This document shows, one piece after another, positions 45,644-55,865 of a DNA stretch of 64,000 nucleotides (within the stretch, counting starts at the first letter, position 1; every line of letters starts with the position of its first letter). Below the pieces are notes generated by a model. It did no database searches, was not told the origin of the DNA, and saw only the letters and a list, made by a program, of their open reading frames with translations. The translations under genes were made by a program, and so were the position numbers. Origin of the DNA: Erythrophleum ivorense (Eukaryota; Streptophyta; Magnoliopsida; Fabales; Fabaceae); assembly GCA_026724425.1 (NCBI GenBank), contig JAIUCV010000661.1, positions 124,001 through 188,000 on the forward strand. The letters run 5' to 3'.

Positions 45644-48600
45644 TGTAACATCTGGTCCCTCCGTAAATGTGAGGAACACAATGTTTGGTTTTTCCGTAAA
45701 CGTCAGCAATGGGCTAGATACAAAAGGAGTTCTCGAAATAGAAGGAATTGGGGCCAAATAAGATTATGATAAAATTCTAAATAATGGAAAATGAGAATTT
45801 AAGCCTTAAGTTACCCAGAAATCAAGGCCAGAGTGATTTGAAAAATTTGCCGAAAGGCTAATGGCATTTTTATAAATATGGGTACCTTTTGAAAAACTAA
45901 CAGGAGGGCTTTTTAAATGAAATTTTTGAGTTCTCTGGGGTTCTCAGAGGCCTTGAAAACCATGGGAAGCCCCGGAACAGTTAAAACCCCTCCGGTATAC
46001 GTTTTCCAATGGCAGTGAGCCCGAACTTTGACCGAATTGTTCGGGAAGGTTTTAGCTCCAAATTGAGTGATTCCAAAGGCATTTTATAAGATTGAGGACA
46101 TAAATTTTATGATAGAAAAGATGGTTCTCAAAAAGGAGCTAAAACGGATTAGAAATGAAAATGCCAAAAACGACGGACGAAATGGGAATTTTTGGAATTC
46201 TTTTACTTTTAATACTCTCTCTTTCTCATGCCCTCCCTTGCCCTCATTTTTCACCGTCTTTCTTCAGCCAAAAATAGAGAGGAGAATCAGTTCTCTTAGG
46301 TGCATAAGAAGGAGCACTTTTGGAGGAAGAAAAAAGCTAAGAAAAGGTAGGAAATTCCATGGAAAATCTAGCTTTCTCTTTAGCAAGTCACTTCTCCTCC
46401 TTCTCCTTCTTATTTCTATGGCTTTGATGGTGCTTTTAAATCTGTTTTGAAGGCAGAAAAGAGGTGGAATTTTCGGATTTGGTGAAGGGAGGCTAGCCAA
46501 GTGAAAAGCAACTAAGAGAAAACAAGAAAACAAGATAAAATTTCCATTCTTTGGTAGTTTCTTCCTCCCCCTTCCTCTTGCACGAATTTGGACACCATAA
46601 GCCCAATTCTTAGGGGCTGTTTTTTGTCCAATTCATGGAGGGATTAGAGGTTTTGGAGTGCAAGGATTAAGAATGAACTAATAGAATCAAGAAAGGGGCA
46701 TTAAGAAATAAGATGGAATCATTAGAGATCCAAATGCTCCCTCGCAAATCTGATTTAACATGAATGTTCTTAGGCTTAATTGAATATTTAAACATGCTCC
46801 TAAGACCTCTAGAGAGCTTCCCACATGCACTTCTCATCCAAGAAAGCAAAAAAATTGTAAGAAAAACTAATGAACTCTTAGCTAGAAAAGTGTAGAGCTC
46901 TTGAACACTTTGCAAAAACTGATTTGATATATGAGTTTTCTTACATGTGTGAGTATTTGATTAAGCTCCTAAGACCTCTAGGAAGCCTCCCAAGTGTGTC
47001 TCCTATGAAGGAAAAATCAAGAAGGCCATGAACTCTTCTTGCCCCCATAGTCTCGACCTAGGCAAGTTCCTATAGCTAGGGAGAGTTTTAAATTTTTTTA
47101 AGGCTATTCTTGAGTCATATGTGATGAGTGAAGATGAGTAGAGACCTTGGAAAAAATTTAGAACTCAAAAAAAGTGAATTGGTGCCATAGGTTCCATATT
47201 AGGACTTAAAGAAGCAACATGATGCTAGGCCCTTTGTTTTAATGATGTGATGATTCCAAGAGGTTTAAAAGGAGTCAAGAATCATATTTGAAAAGAAAGA
47301 ATGAGGCCTAGAAGTCATTTGATTGGTGTTTCTTCATTAGGTGTGATTATGGACCATAATGGAGCCTATAGAGCAATCTAGTGTTTTATCAAGTGATGTA
47401 GCCTTAGAATATGTTTCATAGACCTAATTGGCTCCCATAAATTGTATCTAGGCCAAGAGAAACTTTCTCCACCAAATTGTGGGTGTGTGGCCGAAAGAAG
47501 AGGCTTGAAAGCTAAGGAAAAAGTGTGTGAAATTGTGCAAGGTAGCTCTCTCCACCTTCTCTCATGCATGGATGTGTGTTTAGCTTGTTTTAGAATGTGC
47601 ATATGTGTATTTTCAAGCTAAGAAAAGTATGCTAGCATGCCTTTACATATCATGATCCTTGATGTCATGTTATGTTTTAAATGAATCTATGATATTTGTA
47701 TGAGTTTGCTTGAGTGTGGGGAGGCCAAGAACGCTTCCCTTTGGTGAAGATGAGCCAAGAACTCTTGAGCTTAGTTAAGACAAAGTGAAGAGTCTCCCAA
47801 AAGCAAAGTGGGCTCCCAAGAGTATGGTTGAGTCCAAAGTACTCAAGAATGGGTAAGGCAAGTCTAAATCCATGAGGAGAAGTGTGAAGCCAATCCAAAC
47901 ACTTGGTGAGCTCTTGAATGATTTGTATGAGTGGTTCACATGCCAAGTTTGCCTTTAAAAAGTCTGACTTTTATTTTCTCCACACATACATTTATAAAGC
48001 TTGGTTGCACATATTATGTATGATTGAATGGGAGATGAGCTATTGGGATTCTTTAAATCTCATCCCCTCCTCTCCAATGATTTAACATGCTAGGTGGCCC
48101 AAGTAACTATGGTGAAGGGAGCCAACAACAATGAAGAAGAGAGATTGACAAGTTTATGCCTTGTTTTGTCCATTTTGGAACCATAATGATGGTTCATAAT
48201 GTATATGAGGTTGTAAATGTACTATGAAAGTTGAGACATGTGTAAATACCCTATTATGTGATGTTTAGATGTATGATTATGATATATGACCACTAGCCCA
48301 TGTTTTGAGTATGTAAGTTTATAGAACGAGAATTTAAAGTTTGATAAATATATGTATAACTGAGGGTTGAATGGCCAAAATGAGATGCATGAGATTTAGG
48401 ACCATTTGGGTAGCTTACACAAGTCTTAAATATGCTTTTAGACTTTCCCAAAAGGTGCCAACAGTAAGGGAAGACCATTTGGCAAGTTTGGTACCTCATA
48501 TGGAGCCAAATTTGACCATTATAAAACCCTATATCACTTTTTAGCCAAATGAATTATTCTTAGTCTGAAATTTGACATGGAATTAGGTCTTAGTAAGAGC

Positions 48601-49518
48601 TTTCTAAGAAGCTAAAGATCATAATTTTTGGAGGTCTACAAAATATTTGATGATTTTTTGAAATTGACAAATTTTAGGAATCTGGTCTGCTGCATTATTC
48701 AATTGGTCCGAAATTGTTTTCTATCATTTGAGATTCAAATGATTTCCAATTGCCATGAAATTTTATAAGAGAAACTAGGAAATCACAGTGACTTGTGCCA
48801 ACTGGAAGCACCTCATTTGGAGGTCTAGAGAGGAAGATATGAATTTTTGAAGTTTCTATCTAGTATCAATAGCCTTGCCCAACCAGAAGTACTATTCCAT
48901 CGAATTCTAAGATCTGAGCTTAATGAACTGATCTAGAGATATTTTTTATCTCTATTTAACATCTATAGGTTTCCAGATTAATATCATTTGCATGGATTGA
49001 ATTTTTGTGGAATTAATTGGACATTTTTTAAATTCATATCAGTAAATTGTGATAGCATCAGGACCCAGCTGACCTTTAGACAATTTCACATGTCAAATGC
49101 CCTGTGTGTGGGATGTTATGACTTGTACATATTTTTACCATGAATTAGACATCCCAAAATTTCCAGAATGACCAAGATTACATGATTTCAATTTTTATAG
49201 ATTTAGTTATGATTTTTCAAAATTTACCCAAAAATGAGGCCAATCCTGGCCGAGAATGAACACTCATTTTCCATATCTCATTTCGGTTTTCATGAGTTGT
49301 AGGCATGTTTTTGGGATGAAAATGAGTTGTAATGATGTATTTAAATGAGGAAGTATAGTATAAGCTCACACGGTCCACGTGACATGGATTGAAATTTTTA
49401 GATATGACGCAAACTGAAATTAATCCCATTTTCCTTGCTTTTTCTATAGGAAGCCTATATGAATCATGATAGAATGCTTAAGAATGGCATGAAATGAGCT
49501 AGAATTTATGGTGTTACA
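45644..49518 (+). mobile_element. Solo LTR I (long subfamily with duplicated start)
   Basis: A 3,875-bp LTR with a perfect AAATA target duplication (45639-45643 and 49519-49523). It starts TGTAACATCTGGTCCCTCC and ends GGTGTTACA. Its first 60 bp holds two similar units, of which only the second corresponds to the start of LTR A. LTR J has the same structure and almost the same length. It lies about 400 bp past the stop codon of the MLP gene and reads toward it, so transcripts starting in it would be antisense to that gene. Confidence 0.9.
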
Positions 49519-49636
49519 AAATACTCACTCAACCATGGATCTCATATCTTACATTACATATAAGAGTAGCATAGCTGATGGCATCACATAGTAATAAGCG
49601 ACTGAGCATCACAACAACTTCTAATTGAAGTTGTTA

Positions 49637-49642
49637 TTTATT
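49637..49642 (-). terminator. Possible polyadenylation signal of the MLP gene
   Basis: AATAAA on the minus strand about 285 nt after the stop codon. The distance suits a plant 3' UTR, but such hexamers are frequent in AT-rich DNA. Confidence 0.35.
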
Positions 49643-49926
49643 CATATGTTTTATAACTTAAGGAAAAACACACACTAGACTTCAGGATTTGGATCTCTCA
49701 ATTTGTTAAGAAATTGAAGGTGCTAATTTCTAAAAGAGAAAGATACAATGTGAGTTTCACCATGCAAGGTGTTAGGACACCTATAATTCAAGTGAGTCCA
49801 ACACATAATTGTATTTTTTTTCTCTCTAAAATTGACACCCTCAAAGTTTTATGAAATTGAAAACATTCAAATCCTAGAACACTAATATCTTAAGAGATAA
49901 ACAAGACTAGTACTGAAAGATGGCCA

Positions 49927-50192
49927 CTACTGGGTAAGGTGGGCATCAATGTCTTTGGTCCCTTCAACTGCCAACTGTATCACTGAGTGAGGGTCAAGAA
50001 TGTAACTGTTTAGCTTTTCATATTCCACGGTGACATGCACCACACTTCCTTTATCCTTTGGACTTGCTTGTAGTGTTAATTTCAGGCTCTTGTAATATTT
50101 TAAGGGTTCTCCCTCTACAACTCCTAAAGTGATCAAGTTCTTCTCTGGATCTATGGCTTCAATTACCTCCTTAGCCATGAAGTTGTTCCCAT
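49927..50192 (-). CDS. MLP gene exon 3 (end of domain 2)
   Basis: The acceptor AATCCGCAG ends at 50193; the split codon 217 becomes Asp and reads DGNNFMAKEVIEAID. It encodes residues 217-304 and the TAG stop at 49929-49927. The in-frame ATG at 50208 lies in the intron and is not a start. Confidence 0.88.
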
Positions 50193-52885
50193 CTGCGGAT
50201 TTATACAACAGAAATTTGTTTTTGGATCAGCATAAAGTTCAAAGTAAAATAGATAGTTGGATCTTATATCATGGTCAAATTAGTGATTTATATTTCAGTA
50301 CATAACTTGTCTAATGCAACAAACTTTCAAGCCTTTAATTAGCATATAGAGGTCCTAGGTGTTTTTGATAATAAAGAGAATGAAAAAAAGGAATAATAAT
50401 AATAATAATGTCCAGTTAACTGAATTAATTATGTAAAATCTTTCATATGTGGTCAAGAATATTTTACTCCAAAGCTAAGAAAAGCAATTAATGTTAATCC
50501 CAAAAACCATGACCATATCTAAGAAAAATGAAAAATAATTGGCCTTTGTTACAGAATTATATTATTCACACGCTAATGATGTTGAAAGGGTTTTATTGAG
50601 CTCAATAGAAAAAGATGTGCGGCTATGAGATAAGGGATCTGATGGTAAATGTCAACACTTGGAAAGATCAAAAAATTACCCATAAAAAATTATGTTGACA
50701 AGGAAAATATGTTGCGGCACAAAGTAAATTATTCATTTTAAGTATGTACAAAAGAAGTGACTTAGTTTATATATGGAATAAATTGACATTTTACTCCTTT
50801 CATGATTGTCTTAATTTAGTCTCTTGAAGTTTGAATATCTTATTTCAATCCTTCAAAGAGTATTTAAGTTCAATAACATCATGTTAAATGCTCACTAATA
50901 GATAGCTAATAAGAATGGGTTACTTGCGTTGAGTGTTAAACCATAATTAAAACATGTGATGGCAAGGTACTAAAATAATGTATACTTAGAGGCTTCTAGT
51001 AGTATGAAGCTCTATTATGTGCTCATGGCACGTATCAATAAGAATTGGTCCCTGTAAGGATCACACGTGACACCTCCTTGTGATTATTAGACACTAAACA
51101 ATCACTCTATCTTAATCCATATCACCCATCTTTATTTATTATTTATTAGCATATTTAACTAAAGATGATATCAAAGATAAAATACTCTTTTGATGACTAA
51201 AATAAGATGGTTGAACTTAAACTCTGAGAATCAATTAAAAAAAAGTATATCCTTGGAAGACTATATATATATAAGTTGACTACTTACCATGGACATAATG
51301 CCAGACAATAACAGAACCCTCCTTGCCCCAGCTTCCTTCCACAGTAGCGCCCTGGATCTTACCAGGAGAAATATTAGGAATGTGGTGTGGCTTGCTGCTG
51401 AAAATTTCATGAAACTTCTTAGCAGAAGCATTAATGTGCACGTCGACTTCCAACTTACCAAATAACTGCTCCTCATTGCCCTGTCCCTGTGTAAGGTGTG
51501 AATCAATTTCTTTGCTAATCTCAAATGCAAGCTGCATCAATGAGTGAGGATCTGGAACTTGTCCATGTAACTTCTCATATTCAAAGGTCCAGTGGGCTAC
51601 ACTGCCCTTTCCTTTTGGATTGACTTGAATTGTAGCTTTGAAGCCCTTGTAATGCTCAAGTAAATCACCCTCTATCACCTTAAAAGTAATCGAGTTTTTT
51701 GCTGGGTCTATGGCTTCAACCACATCCTTGGCCATGCATGCCTTCCCTTCTACATAGGAGAATTGTTCATTTCATCAGCATCATGCTCAAAGGATAACAA
51801 ATTCTTAGATCTTTAATATAATCCTCAAAAGAAAACATTTCCTTGGATCACTACAAATAATAATCCAAATGTTGATATATGATCCTCATAATTTTGCTCA
51901 ATTTTTAATTTTATTTTACACAAATAATAATCCAAATGTTGATATATGACCCTCATAATTTTGCTCAATTTTTAATTTTATTTTATAGTTTAAAAATTTT
52001 TATAATTAAATTCTTATAATTTTAAGAAATTTTTTATTTATCTCTACCATTAAACTTCTTTCAATATGCCATTAAATTTTATTGGCATAATCAATCATGG
52101 GCGCACTCTAAATATGGATAATTTATCCTAATAAGAAGGATAAAAATACATATCAATAAAATTCACTCAAATGTGTAGTATGCATTACAACATTTATTAA
52201 GTGGCATAAATAAGTTAGCATAATGCATAATATTTAAAGTGTCAAGATGGTATTGGATTGATTGTATTAACAAAATTTAATAGTATACACTAACAAAGAT
52301 TTAACAGTACTAAATTAAATATATTTGTTACTATAAAGATTCAATTATAAACTTTTAATCTATATAAAATAAATTAAAAATAAAATATGAAATATAAGGA
52401 TGAACAGGGTAATTTAACCTTAACCTAATTCGAAACATAAATCATTTACCTTCACAAACATTGAAAATTTGCTAGAATTTAATCTAAATTATTAATAGGT
52501 TTCAATAAGTTCATGAATTTTGAAAACTGAGGACGAGAAAACAAATAGCTGAAACATAAAAAATAGTGTGTTAACTAATTTTTGTAAATCAATGATAAGT
52601 AGTCAAAGCTTATTTCAATCTAAGACAAAGTCAAGCATATTTATCCAAAATTAACAAAATTATTAATAAATATCTCTCTATATTGTAGTTTGCCTTACCG
52701 TGAACATAATTCCAAACTATGATAGAGCCCACTTTGCCCCAGTCACCTTTATGCAAATCCACACTCTTTATTTTACCAGGGGAAACATTGGCAATGTGGT
52801 GAGTCTTGCTGCTGAAAATTTCATGGAACTTCTCAGCAGAAGCATTTATGTGTACATCGGCTTCAACCTTACCAAAATGAGACAT
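49927..52885 (-). CDS. Two-domain major latex protein-like (MLP, Bet v 1 fold) protein
   Basis: Joined exons 52885-52699, 51749-51288 and 50192-49927 give 915 nt and 304 residues with no internal stop. Domain 1 (about 1-150) begins MSHFGKVEADVHINASAEKF; domain 2 (about 158-304) begins LFGKLEVDVHINASAKKF. Both carry the glycine loop of the fold (GDWGKVGS at 47-54, GSWGKEGS at 201-208) followed by a VWNYVH or VWHYVH strand, and a C-terminal PDPHS...KEIDSHLTQ or DPHS...KDIDAHLTQ helix. MLPs are cytosolic hydrophobic-ligand binding proteins linked to defence and stress; the ligand here is unknown. A single-domain MLP has about 150 residues, so this is a tandem-domain form, as known for Arabidopsis MLP28. 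I chose the ATG at 52885 because an in-frame ATG at 52975 would fall at or before the expected transcription start, given a TATA box at 52996-53003. There is no convincing signal peptide in the chosen protein. Confidence 0.9.
51288..51749 (-). CDS. MLP gene exon 2 (end of domain 1 plus start of domain 2)
   Basis: The acceptor CTATGTAG ends at 51750; the split codon 63 becomes Glu and reads EGKACMAKDVVEAID. The exon is 462 nt, exactly 154 codons, so the phase is kept. It holds residues 63-216: the C-terminal half of domain 1, a GQGNEEQ linker at 151-157 and the N-terminal half of domain 2. The donor is GTAAGTA at 51287. Confidence 0.9.
51853..51985. repeat. 67-bp tandem duplication in MLP intron 1
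   Basis: Two head-to-tail copies (51853-51918 and 51920-51985) beginning ACAAATAATAATCCAAATG with one difference seen (GATCCTC versus GACCCTC). Non-coding, inside the 949-nt first intron. Confidence 0.9.
52699..52885 (-). CDS. MLP gene exon 1
   Basis: Encodes residues 1-62 plus the first base of codon 63. It ends CAC-G before the donor GTAAGG at 52698. It contains the N-terminal strand and helices and the first glycine loop of domain 1. Confidence 0.9.
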
Positions 52886-52995
52886 TTTTTTCTTCTTTTG
52901 ATAGATTGAAGGTATCAGAGAAGAAACTAGACAGAAGAACAATATGTAGATAACGCAAACCAATTTGATGCCCAAAGAAGACTTGGGCCCTAACC

Positions 52996-53003
52996 CTTAT
53001 ATA
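52996..53003 (-). promoter_or_regulatory. TATA box of the MLP gene
   Basis: TATATAAG within CCTATATAAGGG on the minus strand, about 110 bp upstream of the chosen ATG. A start 25-35 bp downstream gives a leader of about 80 nt. Confidence 0.65.
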
Positions 53004-53135
53004 GGAAATTTGTGGTGTTTAAAGGTGCGACATATAATAAATGTCTACGGTCGCTTCACAACAGTGCAACCAGCATTCCTTTTGCAAGTTGTAATTTTGC
53101 ATGGTCATATCAACATGAATTATCGTACCCCAGTT

Positions 53136-54504
53136 CGTTGGGCTGCTTAAATTATTTGTCCTTCACTTATATGACATTGATTGTCCTTCTTTGACTTTTT
53201 ATGACCTGCTATTTTCATGCCTAAACTCGTCCTTTTCGTATCTTCTCTTATTTAGTCTAATTAGATTTGGTGGACGCGTAGGATCTGAAAAAATTACAAA
53301 TTTAAAATTTAAAAAAATTATCATATTGTAAATAATTTAAAAATAATCATTTTATAATAAAAAAAATCTTCTTGAATTTAGTAATTATTATCTTCATATT
53401 TTAAAGTCTCTTAAATGCAATAAATATTATCTTAGGATCATCAAGGTTAAAAATAATGCTATAAAAATATTCCATGAATAAACTCAATAAATCTGGATTT
53501 TCATTAAATAAATTAACTAAGTAATGAAAATAAAATTAATTAAAAAATGAAGAACATGTTTATATAGCATCTATATATATATATATATATAATAGTTAAT
53601 ACACTGTGTAACGTTTAACATATGATACTTTCATACATCACTATTACACTATTGTTATTTCTTATGTTTATTATTTTCTCTCAATTAGTATTTCATTATC
53701 ATTTTTCATGCATTGGCCTTACGACCTTATTAACATCTACTATAAGATATGATCGATGAATCAACTACTTGAAATGAAAGGTTCCTCTCCTTTTTGGGGA
53801 AGTTCATGTTCTATGACGTTGTTCTATATCCACCCTTTGAACATGGTCTTTGCCACTTCTTAGTTCAACATATCATATTTAATTAGTTAAATGAATAAAT
53901 AAATGAAAGAAATATTGACACGAGGGAAGCCACTTATATAAAATGTAATATTAAAGGTAAATGTGATTCAATTTCTTTCATTTGTCTTACTGAGAACATA
54001 TTTTCTTCTCCAATTTTAATGAAATGAAAGGACGGATTGTAAAGGTTACTTAATTATTGCTACTTCTCTCCTGTACATTCATTAGAAATCAAAACATTTA
54101 ATGAATTTTGAATCAAACACAATAAAAGAAAAAAATTCTCAAAAAGTAATAGAAGTAAAATTATTTGCTACAAAGGTAATAAACAACATAAATTTGGAAT
54201 CACAGGTTCTAAATTTATTGTGTCTAAATTCTAAGACATTATCACATGCACACCTATTATACATCATTTTCTCATAACACCTATTATGCAGTATAACTAT
54301 TGGAAAATTACAAAATTTAGAACCAAACTGAAATTTTGTGGTGAGAATAATTATACATCATTTTCTTCCAGTGGAGCCTTCATTATGATTCCAGTCGTCT
54401 CATCTCGTTAAGCCACGGGCCATAGTGTCTCCCTCCTCATCATCTTCACCTTCAGCTGGGCTCCATTGTCGCTTTCAATTTTAATTTATATAAAATTTGT
54501 TAGT
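53136..54504. repeat. 1.37-kb tandem duplication, copy 1 (MLP-proximal)
   Basis: Starts CGTTGGGCTGCTTAA and ends AAAATTTGTTAG just before copy 2. It lies directly upstream of the MLP promoter. No coding frame is convincing: the short frames at 53012-53194 and 54497-54700 only cross its borders. It includes a (TA)n run at about 53572-53591 that is longer than in copy 2. Confidence 0.93.
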
Positions 54505-55865
54505 CGTTGGGCTGCTTAAATCATTTGTCCTTCACTTATATGACATTGATTGTCCTTCTTTGACTTTATATGCCTTGCTATTTTCGTGCCTAAACTCGTC
54601 CTTTTCGTATCTTATCTTATTTAGTATAATTAGATTTGGTGGGGGCGGAGGATCCGAAAAAATTACAAATTTAAAATTTAAAAAAATCATCACATTGTAA
54701 ATAATTTAAAAATAATGATTTTATAATAAAAATAAATCTTCTTGAATTTAGTAATTATTATCTCCATATTTTAAAGTCTCTTAAATGCAATAAATATTAT
54801 CTTAGGATCATCAAAGTTAAAAAGAATGCTATAAAAATATTCCACGAATAAATTCAATAAATCTGGATTTTCATTAAATAAATTAACTAAGTAATGAAAA
54901 TAAAATTAATTAAAAAATGAAGAACATGTTTATATAGCGTATATATATATAATAGTTAATACACTGTGTTTAACATTTAACATATGATACTTTTGTACAT
55001 CATTATTACACTATTGTTATTTCTTTTGTTTATTATTTTCTCTCAATTAGTATTTCATTATCATTTTTCATGCATTAGCCTTACGACCTTATTAACATCT
55101 ACTATAAGATATGATCGATGAATCAACTACTGGAAATGAAAGGTTCCTCTTCTTTATGGGGAAGTTCATGTTCTATGACGTTGTTCTATATCCACCCTTT
55201 AAACATGGTCTTTGCCACTTCTTAGTTCAACATATCATATTTAATTAGTTAAATGAATAAATAAATGAAAGAAATATTGACACGGGGGAAGCCACTTATA
55301 TAAAATGTTATATTAAAGGTAAATGTGATTCAATTTCTTTCATTTGTCTTACTGAGAACATATTTTCTTCTCCAATTTTAATGAAATGAAAGGACGGATT
55401 GTAAAGGTTACTTAATTATTGCTACTTCTCTCCTGTACATTCATTAGAAATCAAAACATTTAACGAATTTTGAATCAAACACAATAAAAGAAAAAAATTC
55501 TCAAAAAGTAATAGAAGTAAAATTATTTGCTACAAAGGTAATAAACAACATAAATTTGGAATCATAGGTTCTAAATTTATTGTGTCTAAATTCTAAGACA
55601 TTATCACATGCACACCTATTATACATCATTTTCTCATAACACCTATTATGCAGTATAACTATTGGAAAATTACAAAATTTAGAACCAAACTGAAATTTTG
55701 TGGTGAGAATAATTATACATCATTTTCTTCCAGTGGAGCCTTCATTATGATTCCAGTCGTCTCATCTCTTTAAGCCACGGGCCATAGTGTCTCCCTCCTC
55801 ATCATCTTCACCTTCAGCTGGGCTCCATTGTTGCTTTCAATTTTAATTTATATAAAATTTGTTAG
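54505..55865. repeat. 1.36-kb tandem duplication, copy 2 (distal)
   Basis: Head-to-tail with copy 1 and by eye about 97% identical. Differences include the shorter (TA)n run near 54940 and GTGGGGGCGGAGG in place of GTGGACGCGTAGG. It ends GTTAG at 55865, after which the sequences no longer match. Confidence 0.93.

Noticed and set aside
46067..46450. 127-residue frame in LTR I and overlapping frames in J
   Set aside because: It crosses the LTR promoter and leader, shows no domain, and is not open at the same length in related LTRs.
50193..50208. ATG at 50208 as the start of a separate small MLP gene
   Set aside because: It lies upstream of a good acceptor site (CCGCAG) and the peptide from it would be only half a fold; splicing from exon 2 restores the family sequence.
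52886..52975. Upstream in-frame ATG giving a hydrophobic N-terminal extension that looks like a signal peptide on the MLP protein
   Set aside because: The TATA box at 52996-53003 places the transcription start at or inside this ATG; MLPs are normally cytosolic and start with the conserved M-x-x-x-GK block, which is at 52885.
53136..55865. The tandem repeat as a pair of LTRs of one retrotransposon
   Set aside because: The units are directly adjacent with no internal region, and lack TG/CA ends, primer site, polypurine tract and target duplication.
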